A stretch of 43,883 nt of DNA from assembly GCF_001586785.1 (NCBI RefSeq), contig NZ_LUFH02000051.1, positions 1 through 43,883 of the forward strand, read 5' to 3'. This DNA comes from Sphaerospermopsis aphanizomenoides BCCUSP55 (GTDB lineage: Bacteria; Cyanobacteriota; Cyanobacteriia; Cyanobacteriales; Nostocaceae). This document shows, in pieces, positions 7,356 to 15,659 of the stretch; the first letter of the stretch is position 1, and every line of letters starts with the position of its first letter. The notes beneath the pieces were generated by a model. It did no database searches. It was not told the DNA's origin and was given only the letters and a program-made list of their open reading frames with translations. The translations under genes were made by a program, and so were the position numbers.

Positions 7356-7949
7356 ATGACTATCCAAACCTTAGACAAAACCACCGCAATTTCAGAACAG
7401 CGATTTCTTCTACCTGGTTATTACACCTGGAAGGAATTTGAAATAATAGAAACCTTAACCGCAGACGCAGGAAATTTGCGGATAACTTATCTTGATGGGT
7501 GCATCGAATTTATGACACTTGGTGAACAACACGAAAATATCAAAAAAATTATCGCTATTTTGATAGAAGCATATCTCTTTGAAAAAGGTATAAATTTCAT
7601 CCCAGTAGGTAGTGCTACTCGTCGCGCAAAAGAAAAAAGTGCTTCCTTTGAACCTGATGAATCTTATTACATCGGAGAAAAAAAAGCAAATCCAGATTTA
7701 GCAATTGAAATTAATATTACCAGTGGGAGTATTGATAAACTAGAAAAATACAAAAGATTTAATATTACTGAAGTCTGGTTTTGGGAAAATAATCAATTGT
7801 CTCTATATCATCTCAAAAATGATAATTATGAGCAAATTAATCAAAGTGAATTATTGCCGGATTTAGATGTAAATTTATTGGTGAGTTGTGTTTTAATGCC
7901 TTCCATTATTGATGCGAGAACAGCATTTATTAAAGGTATTAAAAAGTAG
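7356..7949 (+). CDS. Uma2-family (DUF820) PD-(D/E)XK-like protein, copy 2
   Basis: This 197-residue paralogue of the gene at 5048-5641 is collinear without gaps. By direct count 30 residues differ. Ten of these fall within residues 61-80, whereas the core segment NPDLAIEINITSGSIDKLEK and the following WFWENN region are unchanged. Identity extends into the leader: TAAAGTCATAACCATAAAAT precedes both start codons. The gene sits between R5 and R6. Both copies are intact, so both may be expressed. Concentrated change in one helix-like segment with a conserved core suggests either relaxed constraint there or a different partner surface. Confidence 0.88.
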   Translation: MTIQTLDKTTAISEQRFLLPGYYTWKEFEIIETLTADAGNLRITYLDGCIEFMTLGEQHENIKKIIAILIEAYLFEKGINFIPVGSATRRAKEKSASFEPDESYYIGEKKANPDLAIEINITSGSIDKLEKYKRFNITEVWFWENNQLSLYHLKNDNYEQINQSELLPDLDVNLLVSCVLMPSIIDARTAFIKGIKK

Positions 7950-7955
7950 TGGTTT

Positions 7956-8031
7956 GTAGGTTGGGTTGACACAAGGAAACCCAACAATACCCACCATTAA
8001 TAACTACAACCCAAAAACCCTGTATCTGTTC
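7956..8031 (+). repeat. Island repeat copy R6 (left half only)
   Basis: It begins GTAGGTTGGGTTGACAC, 7 bases after the second Uma2 gene, as R4 does after the first. It follows the consensus, with the R5-type deletion, to CCCTGTATCTGTTC and stops at 8031. From there the sequence is unrelated and leads into ilvA. This marks the right boundary of the repeat-rich island. Confidence 0.88.
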
Positions 8032-8131
8032 TTGAAATTGCTGGTGTGATCGCCCCCATGACAAAAACCCACCCCCAATTACCCAACAAGCGGTAAAATT
8101 AACATCCAACCCCAAATTGCATCTATAGCCC

Positions 8132-9643
8132 ATGTATTGCGACTACCTGGTACAAATCCTTACCGCCCGCGTTTACGATGTAGCCCAGGAAACACCACTG
8201 GAATATGCCCCCAACCTCTCCAACCGCATCAACAACAAACTGCTGCTGAAGCGGGAAGATATGCAGTCTGTCTTCTCCTTCAAACTGCGGGGCGCATATA
8301 ACAAAATGGTCAACCTACCCGCAGATTTACTGAAACAAGGTGTGATTGCTGCTTCTGCGGGCAACCATGCCCAAGGTGTAGCCTTAGCCGCCCGTCGCTT
8401 GGGAACAAAAGCAATTATCGTCATGCCCGTAATTACGCCCCAGGTCAAAATAAATGCAGTCAAAGCACGGGGAGGAGAAGTTGTCCTACATGGCAATAAC
8501 TATGATGATGCTTACGCCCACGCCCGTCAATTGGAAGCAGAAAAAGGGTTAACCTTTATACATCCCTTTGATGATCCTGATGTCATCGCCGGCCAGGGGA
8601 CTATCGGGATGGAAATTCTGCGCCAATATCAACAACCTATCCATGCAATTTTTGTGGCTATTGGCGGTGGGGGTTTAATTTCCGGTATTGCGGCTTATGT
8701 GAAGCGGTTGCGTCCCGAAATCAAAATTATCGGTGTCGAACCTGTAGACGCTGATGCTATGTGTCAATCTCTCAAAGCCGGTCATCGGGTGCGCTTGTCC
8801 CAGGTGGGTTTGTTTGCGGATGGGGTAGCAGTGCGGGAAGTGGGGGAAGAAACCTTCCGGTTGTGTCAGCAATATGTAGATGAAATCATTTTGGTGGATA
8901 CGGATGCTACTTGTGCAGCAATAAAAGATGTGTTTGAGGATACCCGTTCTATTTTAGAACCTGCGGGGGCATTGGCTGTTGCAGCTGCTAAAGCCTACGC
9001 AGAACGAGAACAAATTCAAGGAGAAACCCTTGTTGCTGTGGCTTGCGGTGCTAACATGAACTTTGACCGCTTGCGTTTCGTAGCAGAAAGGGCAGAATTT
9101 GGAGAACGTCGAGAAGCTATTTTTGCGGTGAATATTCCCGAAAAACCAGGAAGTCTGCGTCAGTTTTGTGAATGTATTGATAACAGGAATTTGACAGAAT
9201 TTAATTATCGCATTGCAGATAATAAAGAAGCCCATATATTTGTCGGTGTGCAAATTGAAAATCGCGCCGATGCAGCCAAAATAGTTGCCAAATTTGAAGC
9301 TAATGGGTTAAAAACAATTGATTTAACCGATGATGAATTAACAAAATTACATTTACGGCACATGGTAGGCGGACATTCTCACCTTGCTGACAATGAATTA
9401 TTATATCGGTTTGAATTTCCTGAACGTCCTGGTGCATTAATGAAATTTGTTGGTTCTATGTCTCCTGACTGGAATATTAGTTTATTTCATTATCGCAACA
9501 ACGGCGCAGATTATGGGCGAATTGTCGTCGGAATGCAAGTACCACCCCATGAAATGGCACAATGGCAAGAATTTCTTGATTCCTTGGGTTATCGCTATTG
9601 GGATGAAAGCCAAAATCCTGCCTATAAGTTGTTTTTAGGTTAA
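8132..9643 (+). CDS. ilvA: Threonine ammonia-lyase, biosynthetic (threonine deaminase)
   Basis: This 503-residue PLP enzyme converts threonine to 2-oxobutanoate, the first committed step of isoleucine synthesis. The PLP lysine is Lys51 in SFKLRGAYN. SAGNHAQG (75-82) binds the substrate carboxylate, and the glycine loop GGGGLISG (178-185) holds the PLP phosphate. The C-terminal part has two ACT-like regulatory domains, starting near IFAVNIPEKPGSLRQF (about 327) and LLYRFEFPERPGALMKF (about 424). This is the layout of the isoleucine-inhibited, valine-activated long form and the usual length. ATG at 8132 has no obvious Shine-Dalgarno sequence, which is not rare in cyanobacteria. It is a core gene just beyond the accessory island. 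A hairpin follows at 9668. Confidence 0.97.
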   Translation: MYCDYLVQILTARVYDVAQETPLEYAPNLSNRINNKLLLKREDMQSVFSFKLRGAYNKMVNLPADLLKQGVIAASAGNHAQGVALAARRLGTKAIIVMPVITPQVKINAVKARGGEVVLHGNNYDDAYAHARQLEAEKGLTFIHPFDDPDVIAGQGTIGMEILRQYQQPIHAIFVAIGGGGLISGIAAYVKRLRPEIKIIGVEPVDADAMCQSLKAGHRVRLSQVGLFADGVAVREVGEETFRLCQQYVDEIILVDTDATCAAIKDVFEDTRSILEPAGALAVAAAKAYAEREQIQGETLVAVACGANMNFDRLRFVAERAEFGERREAIFAVNIPEKPGSLRQFCECIDNRNLTEFNYRIADNKEAHIFVGVQIENRADAAKIVAKFEANGLKTIDLTDDELTKLHLRHMVGGHSHLADNELLYRFEFPERPGALMKFVGSMSPDWNISLFHYRNNGADYGRIVVGMQVPPHEMAQWQEFLDSLGYRYWDESQNPAYKLFLG

Positions 9644-9667
9644 TTATTCAGCAATATCTCAAAATTA

Positions 9668-9696
9668 AACTCAACCTTCAGTGAGAGAGTTGAGTT
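9668..9696 (+). terminator. Hairpin terminator candidate after ilvA
   Basis: AACTCAAC (9668-9675) pairs perfectly with GTTGAGTT (9689-9696) around a 13-base loop. AATATTATTTTGTC follows, a weak U-rich tract. It sits 25 bases after the ilvA stop. Confidence 0.5.
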
Positions 9697-9789
9697 AATA
9701 TTATTTTGTCTATAGATAGAGGTAAAAATATGGCTGATTTTCTAGAATTATAGGATTCTTCCAAGTCCTGCGAATTACTGATCATAAAC

Positions 9790-10419
9790 ATGAAAATACC
9801 TCCAGAAATCACTTATCGCAATCTAGAAAAATCCGAAGCAATTGATACTTTAATTCATGAAAAAATAGCCAAGTTAGAGCATATTTGTAATTACATCAAT
9901 AGCTGCCATATTGCCATTGAAAAAATACATGACCGACCCCGGAGTGGTTCTCCTTATCGAGTCAGAATTGATCTGACTGTTCCCCCTGGTCATGAACTAG
10001 CAGCAGAAAAAAATCCCGGTGAGGGTATCCAATATCAACCGCTAGATGCAGTGATTCGAGAAACTTTTGATGCCATGCGTCAGCAGTTAACTAAAATTAC
10101 TCAACGGCAACGTGCCAGTGAGCAAGCTAACAGATATCCAGAAGCACAAGAAACTACAGGTTTTGTGACTAAATTATTTCGAGAAAATGGCTATGGTTTC
10201 CTGAAAACTTTAGATGGCAGGGAAATATACTTCCATCACAATAGCGTTTTACATAATGACTTTGACCGTTTAGAAATAGGTACTGGTGTGAATTTTTCTC
10301 TAGAACAAGGTGATGAAGGACCCCAAGCCAGCACTGTAAAAATAGTTGATAAACCTGGTGTGCGTGCTGGTAAATCTTCAGAAACTTTGATTGAACCGCC
10401 CTTAGATTGGCAGGGATAG
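9790..10419 (+). CDS. HPF/RaiA-type ribosome hibernation factor fused to a cold-shock-like domain
   Basis: This is a 209-residue protein with two parts. Residues 1 to about 110 resemble the HPF/RaiA (sigma-54 modulation) domain: ITYRNLEKSEAIDTLIHEKI, the AIEKIHDRPRSGSPYRVRID strand pair, and helix AVIRETFDAMRQQL. Residues about 118-192 resemble a cold-shock OB fold: TGFVTKLFRENGYGFLKT, EIYFHHNSVL, FDRLEIGTGVNFSLEQGDEG, with the GFGF- and FFH-like RNA-binding aromatics. The fusion suggests a ribosome- or RNA-binding stress protein. It lacks the long HPF C-terminal dimerisation domain of the main cyanobacterial factor (LrtA). A 66-codon gene follows after 4 bases, so the two are likely co-transcribed. 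Confidence 0.85.
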   Translation: MKIPPEITYRNLEKSEAIDTLIHEKIAKLEHICNYINSCHIAIEKIHDRPRSGSPYRVRIDLTVPPGHELAAEKNPGEGIQYQPLDAVIRETFDAMRQQLTKITQRQRASEQANRYPEAQETTGFVTKLFRENGYGFLKTLDGREIYFHHNSVLHNDFDRLEIGTGVNFSLEQGDEGPQASTVKIVDKPGVRAGKSSETLIEPPLDWQG

Positions 10420-10423
10420 GTGC

Positions 10424-10624
10424 ATGAATATACAAACTGATGAATTGAAAAAAACAGCGTCGCAATTGCTGGCAGCTATGCTATCTAACCCTCACATTTA
10501 CCCCCAAATTAGTGATGCTGGAGGCCATGGAAATATGGAACAGAAATTAATAATCATTGCGGTAGAAATGGCAGAAAGCTTAATTCAGCATATCGAACAA
10601 ACTCATGCCCAAAATGAACGGTAA
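10424..10624 (+). CDS. Small unknown protein co-transcribed with the HPF/cold-shock gene
   Basis: This is a 66-residue soluble protein with two amphipathic helices: residues 5-20 (TDELKKTASQLLAAML) and 38-60 (MEQKLIIIAVEMAESLIQHI). They are joined by a loop containing HIYPQISDAGGHGN. ATG lies 4 bases after the stop of the HPF-like gene, implying translational coupling. I do not recognise a family. The link to the hibernation factor is by position only. Confidence 0.65.
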   Translation: MNIQTDELKKTASQLLAAMLSNPHIYPQISDAGGHGNMEQKLIIIAVEMAESLIQHIEQTHAQNER

Positions 10625-10717
10625 TTAATGCCAAACCAAAAATAATAAACTAATAAAAGTTTGTAGTCAATGCCTTCATGCTAACTACAAACTATAAAAT
10701 TATTCCTTCTGCCTGCC

Positions 10718-11290
10718 TCATTTTCTACCGCGTCCTGTGAGGCTATCTTGAATAGAACGAGCTTGTGTTAAATGATCTTGCAAAAGTGGCAAATTTTTTG
10801 TTGCCCAATTTTTCAAATCTTGATCATCACCTTGTTGAGATTGACGACGATATAGAGAAATGTCCTTATTATGGTCTGCTACCATCTGCTGGATATATGC
10901 TTGATCAAACTCAGCACCAGGCAACTTTTCTAAATTGGATTTTATTTGTTTATTTTCTTTACCAATATCTGAAGGTAAAGTAACACCTTTTTGATTAGCC
11001 CAGTCTTGGAGTTCTTGATTTAATTGTGTATGATCTTTCACCATACGTTGTGCAAATGTTTTTACTTCATTACTATCAGCCTTTTGTTCTGCTAACTGTC
11101 CTAATTCAATTTCAGCTAAGTTGCCCTGATTAGCTTTAGTTACAAACTGCTGGTCACGTTGACTCACATTATTTTGAGTTAATTTAATGGGAGGTAAATT
11201 TGACTGAGATAAAGCAATATTTTGTCCCGATGTAACTGTAAATACACTTGCTGTTAACAGAACAGCCATGACTATTTGCTGTTTTTTCAT
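10718..11290 (-). CDS. Exported DUF4142-domain protein
   Basis: This 190-residue protein has a signal peptide at about residues 1-28 (KKQQIVMAVLLTASVFTVTSGQ). The body is DUF4142: FVTKANQGNLAEIELGQLAEQ, then KTFAQRMVKDHTQLNQEL, and later FDQAYIQQMVADHNKDISLY. It should form a periplasmic four-helix bundle of the ferritin-like type, with the repeated D-H motif (MVKDH, MVADH) conserved. The function is unknown in general. Members are often stress-induced. It faces the HPF-like operon convergently and precedes a PPOX general stress protein on the same strand. Confidence 0.88.
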   Translation of the reverse strand: MKKQQIVMAVLLTASVFTVTSGQNIALSQSNLPPIKLTQNNVSQRDQQFVTKANQGNLAEIELGQLAEQKADSNEVKTFAQRMVKDHTQLNQELQDWANQKGVTLPSDIGKENKQIKSNLEKLPGAEFDQAYIQQMVADHNKDISLYRRQSQQGDDQDLKNWATKNLPLLQDHLTQARSIQDSLTGRGRK

Positions 11291-11356
11291 GACTCAATTT
11301 CCCTTATCTGACAATTCGGTAATTTTTTTATAAAGGATAAATTTCCAAGAATTGCT

Positions 11357-11818
11357 TTAACGGTGTACAAGTTCTAACAAATTAATTGTTTGTGATCTAG
11401 AACAAGATGGATTATCCCAATAGTCTGCTTTATTGATATTCACCTTCAGCAAAGCCAGATTCGGTTCATCTAATCCTTGAGGAAACCAAGTGTGTAATTT
11501 TGGTTGCCATTTTTCTTGTAATTTATTTCTGTCTCTTACCAGTTCCGCTGTACCTACAATAGAAACATATCGCTCTTTATCAGGTGAAGACAAGCTGACA
11601 TTCACCTGTTGCCGATGTTCAATTTCCAATACTTTATGAGAATCAGCAGAGGTAAAAAACCAAAGTATAGCATCAGCATCAATTTCACTGAAGATAGACA
11701 TGGGGCGACTATGCAAACTACCATCATCATCGACTGTGGTTAACATTGCATAATCAATATCTTTAATCAGTGTACGTAACTGCTCAATTTGTTGATTACG
11801 GCCTTTTGGATTTGTCAT
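11357..11818 (-). CDS. Pyridoxamine 5'-phosphate oxidase-family general stress protein
   Basis: This 153-residue split-barrel flavin-binding protein is similar in layout to general stress protein 26. It has the N-terminal helix LRTLIKDIDYAMLTTVDDDG, then LHSRPMSI. The central ILWFFTSADSHKVLEI follows, then VNVSLSSPDKERYVSIVGTA and the tail PNLALLKVNINKADYWDN. These proteins bind FMN or F420-like cofactors. Substrates are usually unknown, and true PdxH activity is not expected at this length. It lies 66 bases upstream of the DUF4142 gene on the same strand, so a two-gene stress operon is plausible. Confidence 0.88.
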   Translation of the reverse strand: MTNPKGRNQQIEQLRTLIKDIDYAMLTTVDDDGSLHSRPMSIFSEIDADAILWFFTSADSHKVLEIEHRQQVNVSLSSPDKERYVSIVGTAELVRDRNKLQEKWQPKLHTWFPQGLDEPNLALLKVNINKADYWDNPSCSRSQTINLLELVHR

Positions 11819-12077
11819 TGATCTATTTTTAGTAAGTAAATTTGAAGAGCTTTTTTAGTATTAATATTTTTAGATTAATGTTGCATGAATCTAAAGGTAT
11901 AATTCCTCAATAAATAAACTGAAGGGGATATAACCAAAGAAATAATTTTATAAACAAAATATTTATTTTGGTTATGGGTAACTCAATAACTCTGTAACTT
12001 AAGGCTGAGGGAAAGAAGGTCTTTTAAAATTACACTGGTATATGGTTTACATCTTGTGGTAATGATGGAGATTAAAA

Positions 12078-12668
12078 ATGGCATCTACATTAGACACAAT
12101 TTTTGAAGGTTTGACAGCAATAATTTTTTCACCATTAATTCTACCTATTGCCTCAGCGGTGAAACAACCTGTGGTTCAAAATAGTATTAAAGAAAGTATA
12201 ATTTTGTCTGAAAGGTTGAAGGATTCAGTCGCAGAAATAGGACAAGCTTTTGAAAAAGCAAGAGCAGATGCTAAAAGAGAAACAGGAGATAGTTTTAGTT
12301 CAAGAACTTACCCAGATCATTTAACAAATGGAAATGGTAAGTCAGAAGTAGCGCAAGATTTCATCAATATAATATCTGATATCAATGCTGATGTGGGAAG
12401 AATGACAGGAGGTGCTGCTGATTTACGGGTTATATTGCCTCTAGGAATTGCTTTAATTTCTGTTAGGCAATTGTTCAGAAAAGGACTAGAACTAGATGAA
12501 ATGCCTTGGTATGTATTAGCCTGGTATGCTTTCGATATTTTTACACGACTGAATTATGAGGATGAAGAACAATTAACAAGTTTATCAATTAATAGTGTTT
12601 CAATGGAATTTCAGGAGCAACGGAGTAGTGATTCAACCAATACACACGAGTATCAAAGGGAGAACTAG
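12078..12668 (+). CDS. DUF5132-like protein, first gene of the P-type ATPase operon
   Basis: This 196-residue protein has hydrophobic stretches at about 10-28 (LTAIIFSPLILPIASAV) and about 112-130 (AADLRVILPLGIALISVRQL), plus an aromatic segment EMPWYVLAWYAFDIF at 138-152. Proteins of this sort (DUF5132-like) are often encoded immediately before a large cation ATPase carrying an HMA-like N-terminus. The family name is tentative. ATG has GGAG 8 bases upstream. Its last 41 bases overlap the likely start of the ATPase gene, implying translational coupling. It may be an accessory membrane subunit or membrane-tethering factor (inference). Confidence 0.65.
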   Translation: MASTLDTIFEGLTAIIFSPLILPIASAVKQPVVQNSIKESIILSERLKDSVAEIGQAFEKARADAKRETGDSFSSRTYPDHLTNGNGKSEVAQDFINIISDINADVGRMTGGAADLRVILPLGIALISVRQLFRKGLELDEMPWYVLAWYAFDIFTRLNYEDEEQLTSLSINSVSMEFQEQRSSDSTNTHEYQREN

Positions 12669-15615
12669 ATTTAAAATCAATGAACTTTATCGTTCACAGT
12701 CTCTAAAAATTTATTTGGAGCGGTCGCTTGTCAATTTTCCAGAAATCAAAAATGTTTCTGCTAATATATTAACTGGCAATATTTTGGTTATTTTTAATCA
12801 GGATATTAGCTATAGAGAAATAGGCTTTTTAATTCAGAAGGTCTTATTTGATTATCAAAATAAGTCCGGTTTTACTGATGGCAATAAATTGGTAGAAACT
12901 ACAAAATATCAAACAAAATATCAACAAAATAAACAACTTGTTGCCCAGCACGAGCAAAAAAGCCAAAACTGGCATTTGATGCCCGTAGAAAAAATTTTAA
13001 AATTATTCAATACTTCAAATACTGATGGATTATCCAGTGAAACTGCTACTAAGCACCTCAATAAATATGGCAAGAATCTGTTATCAACAACAGTGAAACG
13101 TTCTGAATTGGCTATGTTGCTTGAGCAGTTTAAATCCTTACCAGTTGCTTTATTAGTTATCGCCTCTGGTATTTCTATTGCTACTGGGGGAATGATTGAT
13201 GCTGTAGTAATTTTGGGTGTGGTGGGATTAAATGCTGCTATTGGTTATACTACAGAAAGTCAGTCAGAACGGATTATTAATTCCCTGAAAAATCGGGCTG
13301 AAACATCAACCTTAGTAATTAGAGATAATCATCAAACAGAAATACCCACGGAAAATGTAGTTTTAGGAGATATTTTAGTTCTTAAACCTGGTAGTTATAT
13401 TGCCGCAGATGCCCGTATCATTGCAGCAGATAATTTAAATGTTGATGAGTCTGCTTTAACTGGAGAAAGTTTGCCCATAACTAAAATTACTACATCTTTA
13501 AATGGTGAAGATGTGCCTTTAGCAGATCGTTTAAATATGATTTATAAAGGCACATTAGTGATTAATGGACAGGGTTTAGCGGTGGTAGTTGCTACAGGTA
13601 ACTTTACCGAAATGGGCAAAATTCAGCAACTAGTTGGTGAAGCAACAACAACCCAAACTCCCCTTGCTAAACAATTAGATCAAGTAGGTAGTCAAATTGT
13701 TTTTATTGGCATGGGATTATGTGGTTTAGTCTTTGGTATGGGACTCTTCCGAGGATATGGTTTATTGCCAATGTTGCAATCTTCTATATCTTTAGCAGTC
13801 GCAGCAGTTCCCGAAGGTTTACCAACTATTGCTACAACTACCCTAGCTTTAGGCATTCGTGATATGCGAGAAAATCACGTTCTTGTCCGCAGTTTAAATG
13901 CAGTAGAAGCGTTAGGTTCGGTGCAGACAATTTGTTTAGATAAAACCGGGACACTCACAGAAAATAAAATGTCGGTAGTGGAAATTGTCACCGACAGTAA
14001 ACATATTCAAGTAACTAATGGAGATTTTATTGCTGGGGAAGAAACTATTGATCCCTATACCAACAATGAATTATTAAAATTAATTCATATTTCGGTTCTT
14101 TGTAATGAGAGTGAAGTTAATCAAAAAAATGATGGTGAATATGTAGTTACTGGTTCAGCAACAGAAAATGCTTTAATTTACACCGCCATTAGTGCAGGAG
14201 TAAATATCATAGCGTTGAGAGAAAAATATCCCTTATTGCAAACTAATTTGCGTTCAGAAAAACGTAACTTGATGAGTACAATTCACGTTACACATAATCA
14301 TAATCAAATGGTAGCTGTTAAAGGGAATCCTGCCGAAGTTTTACAACTCTGCCACAGATGGATGAAAAGCGGGCAAATAGTAACTTTAACAGCAGAAGAT
14401 CGGCAGAAAATGGAGATGGAAAATGATCGTATGGCAGGAAAAGCTTTGCGAGTTTTAGCAATAGCTTATGGTTATATTGAGGAAGGTGACAACAGCAATA
14501 ATCATGAATCAGATTTAATTTGGTTGGGTTTGGTAGGGATGGCAGATCCTCTAAGAACAGGGACAAAAAAATTAATTGCAGACTTCCATCAAGCAGGAAT
14601 AGATACGGTGATGATTACCGGAGATCAAAGTCCTACAGCTTATGCGATCGCCAAAGAATTAGAATTAAATCGACATCCCCAATTAGAAATTCTCGACTCC
14701 AACAACCTCAATAATCTCACCCCTGAAGCATTAGCAGCACTCAGCGACAAAGTAGACGTTTTTGCCCGTATTAGTCCCAGTAATAAATTACAAATAGTTC
14801 AAGCATTGCAGACATCTGGTAAAGTCGTCTCTATGACTGGTGATGGTATTAACGACGCACCTGCATTAAAAGCTGCCCAAGTCGGTGTGGCAATGGGTAA
14901 AGAAGGAACAGATGTTGCCCGTGAAGTTGCGGATATTGTCTTAGAAGATGACAGATTAGAAACAATGATGATTGCTGTCAGTCGTGGCAGAACAATTTAC
15001 AACAATATCAGAAAATCTGTGCATTTTCTCTTAGCAACAAATCTCAGCGAAATCATGGTGATGACCACCGCTACCGCAGTCGGTATTGGTGAACCTTTAA
15101 ATGCAATTCAACTTCTCTGGTTGAACTTAGTAACTGACATCTTCCCTGGACTTTCTTTAGCTATGGAAGCACCAGAACCAGACGTATTAAATCAACCACC
15201 TCGTAATCCTCATGAACCAATTATTAAAAATACCGACTTTGGCAGAATTGTGTTTGAGTCTGCTGCTATATCAATTAGTACCTTAGCTGCTTATGGTTAC
15301 GGTATTTTTAAATATGGGATTAGTCCTAAAGCCAGCACCTTAGCTTTTATGACTTTAACATCAGGACAACTATTACATACTATTAGTAGTCGTTCTGAAA
15401 AACACAGTATTTTTAGTAAAGAAAAATTACCACCGAATCCTTATTTAAAAACAGCTATTTTGGGTTCTTTTGGGATTCAATTGTTAGCTTTAACTGTGCC
15501 GCAGTTACGGAGTTTGTTGAAAATTGCCCCATTGAATATTGTAGATGCTGCTGTAATTACTGGTGGTGCAGTTTTGCCGTTATTGGTGAATGAAGAAACT
15601 AAAAAAATAAATTAA
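12628..15615 (+). CDS. P2-type cation-transporting ATPase with HMA-like N-terminal domain
   Basis: This is a large P-type ATPase of about 995 residues. An N-terminal segment of about 90 residues (IKGRTRFKINELYRS onward) resembles an HMA_2-type ferredoxin fold without CxxC. A cation-ATPase N-domain follows (LSSETATKHLNKYGKN). The catalytic signatures are ALTGESLPI, VAAVPEGLPTIATTTLALG, CLDKTGTLTENKMS (phosphorylated Asp at 13939-13941) and GDGINDAPALKAAQ. PEGLP rather than CPC indicates a P2/P3-type pump for Ca, Mg, Na/K or H, not a heavy-metal P1B pump. The frame extends to GTG at 12595. I prefer GTG at 12628 because AGGAG lies 10 bases upstream. It is followed after 44 bases by the metK-like gene. 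Confidence 0.92.
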   Translation: MIQPIHTSIKGRTRFKINELYRSQSLKIYLERSLVNFPEIKNVSANILTGNILVIFNQDISYREIGFLIQKVLFDYQNKSGFTDGNKLVETTKYQTKYQQNKQLVAQHEQKSQNWHLMPVEKILKLFNTSNTDGLSSETATKHLNKYGKNLLSTTVKRSELAMLLEQFKSLPVALLVIASGISIATGGMIDAVVILGVVGLNAAIGYTTESQSERIINSLKNRAETSTLVIRDNHQTEIPTENVVLGDILVLKPGSYIAADARIIAADNLNVDESALTGESLPITKITTSLNGEDVPLADRLNMIYKGTLVINGQGLAVVVATGNFTEMGKIQQLVGEATTTQTPLAKQLDQVGSQIVFIGMGLCGLVFGMGLFRGYGLLPMLQSSISLAVAAVPEGLPTIATTTLALGIRDMRENHVLVRSLNAVEALGSVQTICLDKTGTLTENKMSVVEIVTDSKHIQVTNGDFIAGEETIDPYTNNELLKLIHISVLCNESEVNQKNDGEYVVTGSATENALIYTAISAGVNIIALREKYPLLQTNLRSEKRNLMSTIHVTHNHNQMVAVKGNPAEVLQLCHRWMKSGQIVTLTAEDRQKMEMENDRMAGKALRVLAIAYGYIEEGDNSNNHESDLIWLGLVGMADPLRTGTKKLIADFHQAGIDTVMITGDQSPTAYAIAKELELNRHPQLEILDSNNLNNLTPEALAALSDKVDVFARISPSNKLQIVQALQTSGKVVSMTGDGINDAPALKAAQVGVAMGKEGTDVAREVADIVLEDDRLETMMIAVSRGRTIYNNIRKSVHFLLATNLSEIMVMTTATAVGIGEPLNAIQLLWLNLVTDIFPGLSLAMEAPEPDVLNQPPRNPHEPIIKNTDFGRIVFESAAISISTLAAYGYGIFKYGISPKASTLAFMTLTSGQLLHTISSRSEKHSIFSKEKLPPNPYLKTAILGSFGIQLLALTVPQLRSLLKIAPLNIVDAAVITGGAVLPLLVNEETKKIN

Positions 15616-15659
15616 ATAATGATAGTAACGAACCGCAGAGGAAATAGAAGGATTTTTTT

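Noticed and set aside
15616-15659. SAM riboswitch before the metK-like gene
   Set aside because: Only 44 bases separate it from the ATPase gene, too short for a SAM aptamer. A plain Shine-Dalgarno sequence is present.
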